Source: Microbacterium sp. BK668 (GTDB lineage: Bacteria > Actinomycetota > Actinomycetes > Actinomycetales > Microbacteriaceae). Taken from it: a stretch of 64,000 nt of DNA. Positions 1 through 7,999 of the stretch are shown piece after piece. Numbering within the stretch: position 1 is the stretch's first letter; each line of letters opens with the position of its first letter. Both the position numbers and the translations under genes were made by a program. Where the stretch lies: the NCBI RefSeq assembly GCF_004362195.1, contig NZ_SNWG01000001.1, positions 2,790,001 to 2,854,000 on the forward strand, given 5' to 3'. A model generated the notes under the pieces. The model saw only the letters and a list, made by a program, of their open reading frames with translations, was not told where the DNA came from and searched no databases.

Positions 1-873
1 GCCGAGCAGGAGTCGATCGCGAACGAGATCCGGCCGGGCGCGAGCGTCGAGGAGGCCGTCGCACTCCTCGAGCAGGACTCCTCGCGAAAGCTCCACGGCA
101 CCGAGGCCCTGCAGCGCTGGATGCAGGAGACGAGTGACCGCGCGGTCGAGGAGCTCGGCCGGACGCACTTCGACATCCCGGAGCCGATCCGGCGGCTCGA
201 GTGCATGATCGCGCCGACGAAGGAGGGCGGGATCTACTACACCGGCCCGACGGATGACTTCTCGAGGCCCGGCCGCATGTGGTGGTCGGTGCCGGAGGGG
301 GTCGAGGACTTCGACACGTGGCGCGAGCTGACCACGGTCTATCACGAGGGCGTGCCCGGGCATCACCTGCAGATCGCGCAGGCGGTCTACAACCGCGCGG
401 AGCTCAATTCCTACCGCCGCCTCCTCGGCGGCACATCGGGCCATGCCGAGGGCTGGGCGCTGTACGCCGAGCGCCTCATGGAGCAGCTCGGTTACCTGTC
501 CGACCCCGCCGACCGGCTCGGCATGCTCGACGGTCAGCGCATGCGTGCCGCCCGCGTTGTGCTCGACATCGGCGTCCACCTGTCGAAGCAGCGTCCCGAC
601 GGCAAGGGGGAGTGGGATGCCGACTACGCGCTGGAGTTCATGCGGCACAACGTGAACATGTCCGACGAGTTCATCCGGTTCGAGGTGAACCGCTATCTCG
701 GCTGGCCCGGGCAGGCCCCGTCCTACAAGGTGGGGCAGCGCATCTGGGAGCAGCTGCGCGACGAGGTCGCCGAGCGCGAGGGAGACGACTTCTCCATCAA
801 GGCGTTCCACAAGCGCGCGCTCGCCATCGGAGGGGTGGGCCTCGACACGCTGCGCACGGCTCTCGTGGGCTGA
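1..873 (+). CDS. DUF885 family putative zinc peptidase (C-terminal part, 5' truncated)
   Basis: The reading frame is open from base 1, so the start lies outside the window; 290 residues are present. The core is an HEGVPGHH motif at residues 115-122 of the fragment, followed by an HAEGWALYAE segment that would supply a further metal-ligand glutamate. This is the signature of the DUF885 family, long cytoplasmic proteins of 500-600 residues related to zinc peptidases. The substrate is unknown. The gene ends 9 bp before the stop of the convergent phosphoribosyltransferase, with no obvious terminator between them. Family assignment is firm; enzymatic activity is inferred. Confidence 0.85.
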   Translation, partial: AEQESIANEIRPGASVEEAVALLEQDSSRKLHGTEALQRWMQETSDRAVEELGRTHFDIPEPIRRLECMIAPTKEGGIYYTGPTDDFSRPGRMWWSVPEGVEDFDTWRELTTVYHEGVPGHHLQIAQAVYNRAELNSYRRLLGGTSGHAEGWALYAERLMEQLGYLSDPADRLGMLDGQRMRAARVVLDIGVHLSKQRPDGKGEWDADYALEFMRHNVNMSDEFIRFEVNRYLGWPGQAPSYKVGQRIWEQLRDEVAEREGDDFSIKAFHKRALAIGGVGLDTLRTALVG

Positions 874-882
874 CGCCGCAGG

Positions 883-1509
883 TCAGGGGAGGTCGCGCGC
901 CAGCAGGCGCGCGACCTCCTCGTCCTCCGTCTGCGAGAAGTCTTCGTAGAACTGGCCGACGGCCCAGAAGTCGGCGATCCGATGCGGGCACACGTACGCG
1001 TCCACGACGGATGCCTCGGGCCGCCATCCCGCCGGTGCGACCGGCACGGCGAGAATGACCCGGCCCGCCTTGCGCGCGCGCTGGGCGCGGCACGCCGCGA
1101 GCGCGGTCGACCCCGTGGCCACGCCGTCGTCCACGATGATCACCGTCCGCCCCGCGACGTCGATCGCATCCGGCCCGAACGCCCGCGTCCGTCGCTCCAG
1201 CTCAGCGCGTTCGCGCTCCTCGACGGAGGCGAGCTGGGCGGCTGTCACGCCGCCCTGTCGGACGGCCGCCGGATCGACGATGCGCACGCCGTCCGCGATC
1301 GCCCCGACGGCGAACTCCTCGTGCGAGGGGGCGCCGAGCTTGCGGACGACCGCCACCCCGAGGGGAAGGCCGAGGGCCCGCGCCACTTCGGCCGCCACGA
1401 CGACGCCGCCGCGAGGGATGCCGAGGACCGCGGCATCCGCGCCCCGCCAGTCCGCGAGCTCGTCCGCGAGCTCCCGGCCCGCCTCGGCGCGATCCGCGAA
1501 GATGGCCAC
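883..1509 (-). CDS. Phosphoribosyltransferase domain protein
   Basis: A 208-residue protein of the type I phosphoribosyltransferase fold. The PRPP-binding loop reads VIIVDDGVATGST, and the N-terminal half contains GIPRGGVVVA and VRKLGAPSHEEFAVGAI, typical of stand-alone actinobacterial PRTases of unknown base specificity. They are annotated only as predicted phosphoribosyltransferase, sometimes found fused to dienelactone-hydrolase-like domains. The GTG start is chosen because a TAGGGT hexamer ends 7 nt upstream, as for a leaderless transcript; longer in-frame extensions would run into the neighbouring oxidoreductase gene. It is monocistronic and divergent from the oxidoreductase at 1595. Substrate unknown. 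Confidence 0.85.
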   Translation of the reverse strand: MAIFADRAEAGRELADELADWRGADAAVLGIPRGGVVVAAEVARALGLPLGVAVVRKLGAPSHEEFAVGAIADGVRIVDPAAVRQGGVTAAQLASVEERERAELERRTRAFGPDAIDVAGRTVIIVDDGVATGSTALAACRAQRARKAGRVILAVPVAPAGWRPEASVVDAYVCPHRIADFWAVGQFYEDFSQTEDEEVARLLARDLP

Positions 1510-1516
1510 GGAGCCC

Positions 1517-1522
1517 ACCCTA
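1517..1522 (-). promoter_or_regulatory. -10 (TAGGGT) of the phosphoribosyltransferase gene, leaderless
   Basis: TANNNT hexamer 7 nt before the GTG at 1509. Transcription would begin at or next to the start codon. Spacing-based inference. Confidence 0.5.
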
Positions 1523-1594
1523 CGCGCGCCGCCGCCGCGCGGGAATGACGGGGGAGCGCCCGAGGTTCTATGCAGGCGAATGGAAGGAACGCCC

Positions 1595-2638
1595 ATGCCG
1601 CACACCGAACCCTCGCAGCTCCTGCTCGGCCTCGACACGTTCGGGGATGTGACCCGCGATGAGTCGGGCGCGCTCCTCAGCGACGCCGAGACCATCCGGA
1701 ATGTCGTCGACCAGGCCGTCCTCGCCGACGAGGTGGGCCTTTCGTTCTTCGGCGTGGGGGAGCACCACAGGCGTGAGTTCGCCGTCTCCAGCCCCGAGAT
1801 CGTGCTCGCCGCGATCGCGGGCCGCACGACGGACATCCATCTCGGCACGGCCGTCACCGTGCTCTCCAGCGACGACCCGGTACGGGTGTACGAGCGGTTC
1901 GCCACCCTCGACGCGGTCTCGAGAGGGCGCGCGGAGGTCATCCTCGGCCGAGGCTCGTTCATCGAGTCGTTCCCGCTGTTCGGGTACGACCTCCGCGACT
2001 ATGAAGTGCTCTTCGAGGAGAAGCTCGACCTCTTCTCGCAGCTCCTCGCCGAGAAGCCGGTGACCTGGAGCGGCTCGACGCGCGCGTCGCTCGACGGCGC
2101 CGACGTCTTCCCGAAGACCGAGGGCGGGCTGAAGGCCTGGGTGGGAGTGGGCGGCACCCCCGAGTCGGTGGTCCGAACTGCGCGCTACGGCTACGGCCTC
2201 ATGCTCGCGATCATCGGAGGACCGGCGGGACGCTTCCGCCCGTTCGTGGACCTCTATCACCGCTCCCTCGCTTCGTTCGGCCACGAGCGGCTTCCGGTGG
2301 GCGTCCACTCGCCGGGGCACGTGGCCGAGACCGATCAGCAGGCCTGGGACGAGGCCTACGAGGGTTTCGAGGCAATGAACAACTCCATCGGTCGCGAGCG
2401 CGGCTGGCCGACCTACAACCGCCTGCGCTTCCAGCATGACGTCGGGCCCGAGGGCGCGCTGTACGTCGGGTCGCCCGAGACCGTGGCCCGCAAGATCGTC
2501 GACACGGTCCGCACCCTCGACGTGCAGCGCTTCGACATGAAGTTCTCGACGGGTACGCTCTCGCACGGCAAGCTCCTGCGGTCGATCGAGCTCTTCGGAA
2601 CGAAGGTCGCGCCGCTGGTGCGCGACATGCTGGCGTGA
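1595..2638 (+). CDS. LLM-class flavin-dependent oxidoreductase
   Basis: A 347-residue bacterial-luciferase-like TIM barrel. Visible family features are the N-terminal strand LLGLDTFGD, the GVGEHHRREF segment, LGTAVTVLSSDDPVRVYE, and the FMN phosphate-binding region around GVGGTPESVVR. Members use FMNH2 or F420H2 as a prosthetic or co-substrate group; which one is used here cannot be decided from sequence. The ATG is preceded by GGAAGGAA at 5-nt spacing; another in-frame ATG at 1580 lies inside this ribosome-binding region and is less likely. The gene stands alone between a divergent PRTase and a co-oriented MFS transporter. The substrate is not predictable. Confidence 0.88.
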   Translation: MPHTEPSQLLLGLDTFGDVTRDESGALLSDAETIRNVVDQAVLADEVGLSFFGVGEHHRREFAVSSPEIVLAAIAGRTTDIHLGTAVTVLSSDDPVRVYERFATLDAVSRGRAEVILGRGSFIESFPLFGYDLRDYEVLFEEKLDLFSQLLAEKPVTWSGSTRASLDGADVFPKTEGGLKAWVGVGGTPESVVRTARYGYGLMLAIIGGPAGRFRPFVDLYHRSLASFGHERLPVGVHSPGHVAETDQQAWDEAYEGFEAMNNSIGRERGWPTYNRLRFQHDVGPEGALYVGSPETVARKIVDTVRTLDVQRFDMKFSTGTLSHGKLLRSIELFGTKVAPLVRDMLA

Positions 2639-2671
2639 GCGCAAGCCGTCTCGCCGGGGACGCGGCATCCG

Positions 2672-2677
2672 TACCAT
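2672..2677 (+). promoter_or_regulatory. -10 (TACCAT) of the MFS gene, leaderless
   Basis: TANNNT hexamer 7 nt before ATG 2685. It overlaps the alternative ATG at 2676 and argues for the downstream start. Confidence 0.45.
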
Positions 2678-2684
2678 GACGTTC

Positions 2685-4055
2685 ATGACGGATGCCACGA
2701 CCGCCACCATCTCGGAGCGCCTCGACCGACTGCCCTTCACGCGCGGGCACCTTCGCGTCGTGACCGGATCGGGCATCGGCTGGGCCCTGGACGCGATGGA
2801 CGTCGGGCTCATCTCGTTCATCATCGCGGCCCTCGCCCAGCAGTGGGCGCTGCAGCCGTCCGAGACGGCCTGGATCGCGTCGGTCGGCTTCCTCGGCATG
2901 GCGATCGGGGCGAGCCTCGGGGGCCTGCTCGCCGACCGCTTCGGCCGCCGGCAGGTGTTCGCTCTGACGCTCGTCGTCTACGGCCTCGCCACGGGTGCGA
3001 GCGCCCTCGTCGGCGGCCTCGCGCTGCTGCTGTTGTTCCGCTTCTTCGTCGGGCTGGGGCTCGGGGCCGAGCTGCCGGTCGCGTCGACGTACGTCAGCGA
3101 GTTCGCGCCCGCGCGCATCCGCGGGCGCCTCGTCGTCATTCTCGAGGCCTTCTGGGCGATCGGCTGGACCGCGGCGGCGCTCATCGGCTATCTCGTGATC
3201 CCGGGTTCCGAGAGCGGGTGGCGATGGGCCTTCGCACTCGGGGCACTGCCGGCGGTCTATGCCCTCGTCGTGCGGTGGGGACTCCCGGAGTCCGCTCGCT
3301 GGCTCGAGCGGCGAGGGCGCGTCGGCGAGGCGGATCGTGTCGTGCGTGCGTTCGAGGCGGGCGCCGCACGGGACGCCGCGGGCGCGGCCGGGCGACTGCC
3401 GGCGGCTCAGCCCGGAGCGGTCCCATCGACGGACGCGCCGGCGGCGACGACCGCGGGGGAGCGTCTGCGCACCCTCTGGTCGGCGGAGTTCCGGGTGCGG
3501 ACGGCGTGCCTGTGGCTGGTGTGGTTCTGCGTCAACTTCTCGTACTACGGGGCCTTCATCTGGATCCCGACGATCCTGGTCGCGCAGGGCTACGACCTCG
3601 TGCGGTCGTTCGGATTCACCCTCGTCATCACGCTGGCGCAGCTGCCGGGCTATGCACTGGCCGCCTGGCTCATCGAGGTGTGGGGCCGGCGGGCGACGCT
3701 CTCTGTGTTCCTCGCCGGGTCGGTCGTCTCGGCCATCCTCTTCGGCACCGCCTCCGGTGAAGCCGCCGTCATCGCCACCGGGATGGCCCTGTCGTTCTTC
3801 AACCTCGGCGCGTGGGGCGCGCTGTACGCCGTCACCCCCGAGATGTACCCGACGTCCCTGCGCGCGACCGGCTCGGGGTGGGCCGCCGGCGTCGGCCGCA
3901 TCGCGTCGATCGTCGCTCCGCTCACGGTGCCGCCGATGCTCGCACTGGGCGGGGCGCCTGCGCTCTTCGTCCTCTTCGCCGCGTTCTTCGCCATCGCCGC
4001 CGTCGCCGCGTGGGGTCTGGCCGACCGGCGGGGCCGATCCCTCGACGACCGCTGA
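2685..4055 (+). CDS. MFS transporter
   Basis: A 456-residue major facilitator with about 12 hydrophobic segments and a central hydrophilic loop (about residues 210-250, rich in Ala, Arg and Pro). The A-loop signature appears as GGLLADRFGRRQ between TM2 and TM3, and its partner as LIEVWGRRATLS in the second half; FVGLGLGAELPVASTYVSEFAP is the TM4-5 region typical of the AAHS and sugar-porter branches. The substrate is probably an organic or aromatic acid or a sugar, but this cannot be fixed. An ATG three codons upstream (2676) is in frame; 2685 is preferred because TACCAT sits 7 nt before it and no Shine-Dalgarno sequence is seen. Located in the cytoplasmic membrane. Confidence 0.85.
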   Translation: MTDATTATISERLDRLPFTRGHLRVVTGSGIGWALDAMDVGLISFIIAALAQQWALQPSETAWIASVGFLGMAIGASLGGLLADRFGRRQVFALTLVVYGLATGASALVGGLALLLLFRFFVGLGLGAELPVASTYVSEFAPARIRGRLVVILEAFWAIGWTAAALIGYLVIPGSESGWRWAFALGALPAVYALVVRWGLPESARWLERRGRVGEADRVVRAFEAGAARDAAGAAGRLPAAQPGAVPSTDAPAATTAGERLRTLWSAEFRVRTACLWLVWFCVNFSYYGAFIWIPTILVAQGYDLVRSFGFTLVITLAQLPGYALAAWLIEVWGRRATLSVFLAGSVVSAILFGTASGEAAVIATGMALSFFNLGAWGALYAVTPEMYPTSLRATGSGWAAGVGRIASIVAPLTVPPMLALGGAPALFVLFAAFFAIAAVAAWGLADRRGRSLDDR

Positions 4056-4073
4056 GGCGACGCAGGGCCGAAC

Positions 4074-4079
4074 TAGGCT
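4074..4079 (+). promoter_or_regulatory. -10 (TAGGCT) of the SGNH hydrolase gene, leaderless
   Basis: TAGGCT ends 6 nt before ATG 4086. The purine-rich GGGAGG that follows touches the start codon and so cannot act as a ribosome-binding site. Confidence 0.55.
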
Positions 4080-4085
4080 GGGAGG

Positions 4086-4850
4086 ATGGCATCCGTTCGA
4101 TACGTCGCGATCGGCGACTCCTTCACGGAGGGCGTCGGCGATGAGCTTCCCGACGGGCGCGTGCGCGGATGGGCGGACCTCGTCGCGCAGGGCTGGGCGG
4201 ACAGCCTCGGCGAGCCGGTCGAATACGCGAACCTCGCCATCCGGGGCAAGCTCGTGTGGCCCATCGTCGACGAGCAGCTCGAGCCCGCACTGGCGCTGAA
4301 GCCGACGCACCTGTCGTTCAACGGGGGCGGCAACGACATGCTCCGGCCGCGCACGTCGATCTCGCACGTCGTCGCGGCTTTCGACCGGGTCCTCCAGCGC
4401 TGCGATGAGGAGGGCGTGCAGCTCGTCGTCCTGTCGGGCGCCAACCCGTCTGCGCAGCTGCCGATGGCGCGCGTCATTCAGCGCCGCGGCGACCTGCTGT
4501 CCGCTGGGGTGGTCGCGAAGCTCGCCGATCGCCCCGACGTGGTCCGCGCTCTCAACTGGCCGGATCGGGAGCTGTCCACGGCGGGCTACTGGTCGGAGGA
4601 CAGGCTCCACATGAACGCGCGCGGCCACCATCGGGTCGCGGCGCGCGTGCTGTCCGCGCTCGGGCTCGAACCCCCGTCAGCCTGGTGGTCGCTGCCGACC
4701 CTTCCCGACGCTGTGCGACTGCGCAACGGGGCGTACTACCGCGATCACCTCGGACCGTGGGTGCGTCGACGGCTGACGCGGACCTCGTCGGGCGACGGCC
4801 GCGAACCGAAGTACGCCGTCTGGACCGCGTTCGAGCCGTCACCGGTCTGA
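4086..4850 (+). CDS. SGNH/GDSL-family hydrolase (paralogue A)
   Basis: A 254-residue esterase/lipase-like hydrolase without a signal peptide. Block I GDSFTEG carries the nucleophile Ser12, block III is GGND (Asn83), and block V is EDRLH with Asp172 and His175, so all SGNH residues are present. It is clearly paralogous to the protein at 42867-43727: both share RYVAIGDSFTEGVGD, YANLA-RGKL, EPALAL and a C-terminal PWV-RRL...SSGD...PK tail (residues 224-242 here). The real substrate is unknown; family members act on acyl or acetyl esters. The last 12 bp overlap the convergent DUF2087 gene. Confidence 0.9.
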   Translation: MASVRYVAIGDSFTEGVGDELPDGRVRGWADLVAQGWADSLGEPVEYANLAIRGKLVWPIVDEQLEPALALKPTHLSFNGGGNDMLRPRTSISHVVAAFDRVLQRCDEEGVQLVVLSGANPSAQLPMARVIQRRGDLLSAGVVAKLADRPDVVRALNWPDRELSTAGYWSEDRLHMNARGHHRVAARVLSALGLEPPSAWWSLPTLPDAVRLRNGAYYRDHLGPWVRRRLTRTSSGDGREPKYAVWTAFEPSPV

Positions 4851-5318
4851 CACCCGCGCGTACTCCGACCCCGAGCGCGTGCGCTCGATCAGCTCATGAT
4901 CGACGAGGTAGCGCCGAAGCACGGCGACGTCCGCCGTGAACGGAGCGAGGCGCTCGTTCACCTCCTTCTCGGTCAGCACGTCGTCATCGTCGAACGCCTG
5001 GTCGGCGACCCATATCAGCAGTTCGCGACGGTCTGCGTCCCGCACGGGATACCGGTCGATCCGCCCGGACGCGTCGAGATAGCGCTGTGGACCCGTGGGC
5101 TTCGCCGGCGGGCTCTCGGCCAGGATGCCGCGCAGCGCCGCATCATCGAAGACCGGCCTGCCCTCGGCGTCTCGCACGAGCCCCAGCTCGGTCAGCCGCG
5201 CGAGCGCCCGGTCGCGGCGCGCGGGCGGGAGTGCGGCATCCGTTATCACCTCGGCGAGCGCCGCCCGCAGATCCGGGTTCAGCAGAGCCGCGACGATGCC
5301 CCGCCACCGGTCGCTCAC
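4839..5318 (-). CDS. DUF2087 domain protein
   Basis: A 159-residue cytoplasmic protein. The C-terminal half (about residues 85-155) holds the DUF2087 signature, including RRELLIWVADQAF, NERLAPFTADVAVLRRYLVDH and the final ERTRSGSEYAR; the N-terminal half resembles a short winged-helix segment. DUF2087 proteins are often annotated as putative regulators, sometimes fused to HTH domains, but no function is established. The GTG start forms a GTGA overlap with the stop of the DHFR-like gene, so the two are translationally coupled. The 3' end overlaps the convergent SGNH gene by 12 bp. Confidence 0.82.
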   Translation of the reverse strand: MSDRWRGIVAALLNPDLRAALAEVITDAALPPARRDRALARLTELGLVRDAEGRPVFDDAALRGILAESPPAKPTGPQRYLDASGRIDRYPVRDADRRELLIWVADQAFDDDDVLTEKEVNERLAPFTADVAVLRRYLVDHELIERTRSGSEYARVSDR

Positions 5319-5881
5319 GCCGGCCGCCCCACCGCATAGACGAGCTCTGCGAACTGCCCCGACTGGCGGACGGACTCGAGCGTCAGGCGATCGGATCCGA
5401 GGACGCGGGGGAGGAGCGGCTTTCCCGAGCCGAGCGTGGCGGGCGCGATGGAGACGCGGATCTCGTCGAGAAGCCCCGCGTCGGCGAACTGACCGACGAC
5501 GTCGCCGCCACCGACCACCCACACGTCACGGCCCGCCGCGGCGCTCTCGAGCTCAGCCCACGCCTCGCGCACCGCTCCGGAGAAGAGCCGGACGCCGGCA
5601 CCCGCGGGGACCGGCAGGGCGCGGGATGTCAGGACGAGGACGAACCGCTCGCCGTAGGCGGATCGCCACCGCTCGGGATGCTCGGCCAGCCCCTCGTGGG
5701 CGTACACCCACTCGTAGGTGGTCGACCCCATGACCATCGCGCCGATGCCCTCGAGGAAGGCGGGGAAAGAGCTCTCGGCCTCGGCGGCGCCGGGGACGGC
5801 GAAGAGCCATTCGAGCGAGTCGGAGTCGTCGGCGAGGTACCCGTCGAGGGTCGTCGCCGTGTTGTAGATCAGGCGCGTCAT
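5315..5881 (-). CDS. Dihydrofolate reductase family protein (RibD C-terminal-like)
   Basis: A 188-residue NADPH-binding reductase-fold protein opening with MTRLIYNTATTLDGYLADD and containing DVWVVGGGDVVGQFADAGLLDEIRVSIAP, the hallmark of stand-alone RibD-C/YyaP-like proteins. These are usually not the housekeeping FolA, so folate reduction should not be assumed. It heads a two-gene operon with DUF2087 and is divergent from the ArsR-SRPBCC pair across 87 bp. The ATG lies 6 nt downstream of TAGCGT, which suggests a leaderless message. Confidence 0.87.
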   Translation of the reverse strand: MTRLIYNTATTLDGYLADDSDSLEWLFAVPGAAEAESSFPAFLEGIGAMVMGSTTYEWVYAHEGLAEHPERWRSAYGERFVLVLTSRALPVPAGAGVRLFSGAVREAWAELESAAAGRDVWVVGGGDVVGQFADAGLLDEIRVSIAPATLGSGKPLLPRVLGSDRLTLESVRQSGQFAELVYAVGRPA

Positions 5882-5887
5882 GCCGAC

Positions 5888-5893
5888 ACGCTA
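5888..5893 (-). promoter_or_regulatory. -10 (TAGCGT) of the DHFR-like gene, leaderless
   Basis: Hexamer 6 nt before the ATG at 5881. Confidence 0.5.
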
Positions 5894-5911
5894 GCGGGTG
5901 CCACCGACTTC

Positions 5912-5956
5912 TTGACGCGTTATTCAACCATCGGGTACTGTACCAATCAGTTGAAT
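5912..5956 (+). promoter_or_regulatory. Promoter and palindromic operator of the ArsR-SRPBCC operon
   Basis: TTGACG at 5912-5917 and TACTGT at 5936-5941 are separated by 18 nt. Two nested inverted repeats share one centre at 5939: ATTCAAC (5922-5928) with GTTGAAT (5950-5956), and GGTAC (5934-5938) with GTACC (5940-5944). The palindrome centres on the -10, so binding of a dimeric regulator there would block RNA polymerase. ArsR-family regulators commonly bind AT-rich repeats of this form. Autoregulation by the adjacent gene is inference. Confidence 0.65.
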
Positions 5957-5968
5957 ACGGAGGCCGCC

Positions 5969-6340
5969 ATGCAACGGGATATCGGAGAGGACCGGCTCAG
6001 TCGGACCTTCTCCGCGCTCGCGGACCCCACCCGGCGCGAGATCCTGCGTCGTCTCGCGGCCGGCGAGGCCACGGTCGGGCAGCTCGCCGAGCCCTTCGAC
6101 ATGACGTTCGCGGCGGTCTCGAAGCACCTGCGGGTGCTCGAGGCCGCGGGGCTGGTCACGCGAGGGAAAGCGGCGCAGTATCGTCCCGCGCGCCTCGACG
6201 CCCGCCCGCTGGCGGCGGCATCGCAGTGGATCGGAGACTATGCCCGGTTCTGGGCGGACTCCCTCGACTCGTACCTCCACGCTCTCCAGGAGCTGACCCC
6301 CGCAGAAGACCCTCACGACAAGGAGAACCCCCATGGCTGA
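5969..6340 (+). CDS. ArsR/SmtB-family transcriptional regulator
   Basis: A 123-residue winged-helix repressor. Recognisable features are FSALADPTRREILRRLAAGE at the N-terminus, the recognition helix region FDMTFAAVSKHLRVLE, and the wing GLVTRGKAAQYRPARL. The metal-binding ELCVC motif of true ArsR/SmtB metal sensors is absent, so this belongs to the metal-independent branch that is normally encoded beside an SRPBCC gene, as here. The start is preceded by ACGGAGG. The last 8 bp overlap the SRPBCC gene. Probably controls its own operon through the palindrome at 5922-5956. Confidence 0.9.
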   Translation: MQRDIGEDRLSRTFSALADPTRREILRRLAAGEATVGQLAEPFDMTFAAVSKHLRVLEAAGLVTRGKAAQYRPARLDARPLAAASQWIGDYARFWADSLDSYLHALQELTPAEDPHDKENPHG

Positions 6341-6779
6341 CTACTTCTCGGTCTCGCGCGAGCTGACCGCGCCGCGCCATCTCGTCTTCGACGCCCTCAC
6401 CAAGCCAGAGCACTTCGCCGTCTGGTTCGGCACCGCGGCCGTGGAGGTGCCGCTGGACTCGCTCACCATGGACGTGCGCCCGGGCGGCGCCTTCCGTGCC
6501 GTCATGCTGCTGCCCGACGGCAATCGGATCCAGTGGGCGGGGGAGTACGTCGAGGTCGATCCGCCGGCGCACCTCGCGATGACCCTCACCGACAACCCGG
6601 ACGAGCACGCGGGCCTGCCGGTGCTCATGGACCTCGAAGAGATCGACGGCGGCACCCGGCTGACGATCAGCCAGGATCGCGGCGACTTCTCCGATGAGCA
6701 GGTCGCCGCCACCATCGCGGGGTACAACGCGTTCATGGATGACATCGAGACCGAGCTCGCGCGCATGCAGAAGGCGTGA
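6333..6779 (+). CDS. SRPBCC/AHSA1-domain protein
   Basis: A 148-residue START-like ligand-binding protein of the Aha1-C/CalC type: the N-terminal strand SVSRELTAPRHLVFDALTKP, then PGGAFRAVMLLPDG and GTRLTISQDRGDF, ending in a long amphipathic helix. It is translationally coupled to the upstream ArsR regulator (8-bp overlap). Such ArsR-SRPBCC pairs are very common in actinobacteria, but the ligand is generally unknown. No catalytic residues can be assigned. Confidence 0.88.
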   Translation: MADYFSVSRELTAPRHLVFDALTKPEHFAVWFGTAAVEVPLDSLTMDVRPGGAFRAVMLLPDGNRIQWAGEYVEVDPPAHLAMTLTDNPDEHAGLPVLMDLEEIDGGTRLTISQDRGDFSDEQVAATIAGYNAFMDDIETELARMQKA

Positions 6780-6885
6780 TGAGCGCTTTCGGCGTCTTGT
6801 CAAGGGCATGCGCCGACCCGGATCGGGCTGTCACCATGATCTCGCCAGGGATGCGCTTGGGGCCCATCCCGGAAAGGAACCTCGC

Positions 6886-7149
6886 ATGAGCATCGGTGCT
6901 GGAATCGTCCTCTTCGTGATCGGCGCGATCCTCGCGTTCGCCCTGAACGTCCAGCTGGACTGGGTGAACCTCGACCTCGTCGGCTACATCCTGATGGCAG
7001 CCGGTGTCGTGGTCGTCCTCATCGGAATCGTCCTCCTCATGCGGCGCCGCCGCTCCGACGTCGTGACGCGCACGTCGGTCGACCCCGCCGCAGGGGAGCA
7101 GGTGACGCGGCGCACCGCGTCGCACCCCGACGACGCCGCAGGCCTCTGA
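6886..7149 (+). CDS. DUF6458-type small membrane protein
   Basis: An 87-residue protein with two transmembrane helices (about residues 2-21 and 29-51), a basic MRRRRSD stop-transfer segment and a Thr/Arg-rich cytoplasmic tail. The opening MSIGAGIVLFVIGAILAFAL is characteristic of the small actinobacterial family DUF6458. The function is unknown. GGAAAGGA lies 7 nt before the ATG. It is convergent with psuK with 7 bp between the stops. Confidence 0.82.
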   Translation: MSIGAGIVLFVIGAILAFALNVQLDWVNLDLVGYILMAAGVVVVLIGIVLLMRRRRSDVVTRTSVDPAAGEQVTRRTASHPDDAAGL

Positions 7150-7156
7150 CCCGCGG

Positions 7157-7999
7157 CTAGATCGCGCCCGGCCGGCGCAGCGCTTCCCGTGCGGAGCGTG
7201 CGCCGGCCGTCGCGCATTGGTCCGGCGTCTTCCCCGCCAGGGCCGCGGCGAGGTACCCGGCGGCGAAGGCGTCTCCGGCTCCGGTCGTGTCGACCACATT
7301 CCCGATCGGCTCGACGGGCACCTCGGCCGTGCCGGTCGTCGTGACCAGGAGCACCGGGTCCGGTCCTCGCTTGACGACGAGGACCGAGCGCCCCGGATGC
7401 CGCAGCCCCACCTCTTCGAGGAGCCGGGCCTCGTCGGCGTTCGCGAACGCGACGTCGGGGGCGACCTGCCTCAGCAGTCCGCCGAGGACGTCGACGCCGA
7501 GATCCCGCATCGCCGCCACGCTGGACAGGTCGAGGCTGACGGGAATCGCCCGCGCATGCGCCCAGCGACATGCCTCCAGGAGCGCACGGCGGGACGCCTC
7601 TCCGACGAATCCGTAGAGCGGCAGGTGCAGCCGGCTGCTTCCCTCGAGCCATGCGTTCTCGATGCTCTCGAGCTCGGCAGCGGCTCCCCGGTCGGTGAGC
7701 ATCGTGCGCTCCGCGGTGTCGTCGACGAGGATGACGATCGAGCCGGTGCGTCCCGCGCGCTGCACGCGGACGTCGACCCCGCACTCGGCGAGCGCACGAG
7801 CCAGCGCGTCGCCTTCGGCATCCGCTCCGACACGCCCGATGAATCGTGTCGGCGTCTCGCGCGCCGCGGCGGCAGCGACGTTGGCGGCACTGCCGCCTCG
7901 CGTGTGCGTGATGACGGCGGGGTTGTCGGTTCCCACCTCGAGGGTCGATGCTCCGAGCACGACGACGTCGGCGAGCAGATCCCCGATGACCGTCAGCAT
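7157..7999 (-). CDS. psuK: PfkB-family carbohydrate kinase, probable pseudouridine kinase
   Basis: A 280-residue ribokinase-fold kinase. It has the first PfkB signature region around GGSAANVAAAAARE and the second, DTTGAGDAFAAGY, whose Asp is the catalytic base. Pseudouridine kinase activity (pseudouridine to pseudouridine 5'-phosphate, ATP-dependent) is inferred from context: the gene starts at the TGATG junction with psuG, whose product cleaves exactly that phosphate. Sequence alone would also allow another nucleoside or sugar kinase. It is the last gene of the operon. Confidence 0.82.
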   Translation of the reverse strand: MLTVIGDLLADVVVLGASTLEVGTDNPAVITHTRGGSAANVAAAAARETPTRFIGRVGADAEGDALARALAECGVDVRVQRAGRTGSIVILVDDTAERTMLTDRGAAAELESIENAWLEGSSRLHLPLYGFVGEASRRALLEACRWAHARAIPVSLDLSSVAAMRDLGVDVLGGLLRQVAPDVAFANADEARLLEEVGLRHPGRSVLVVKRGPDPVLLVTTTGTAEVPVEPIGNVVDTTGAGDAFAAGYLAAALAGKTPDQCATAGARSAREALRRPGAI

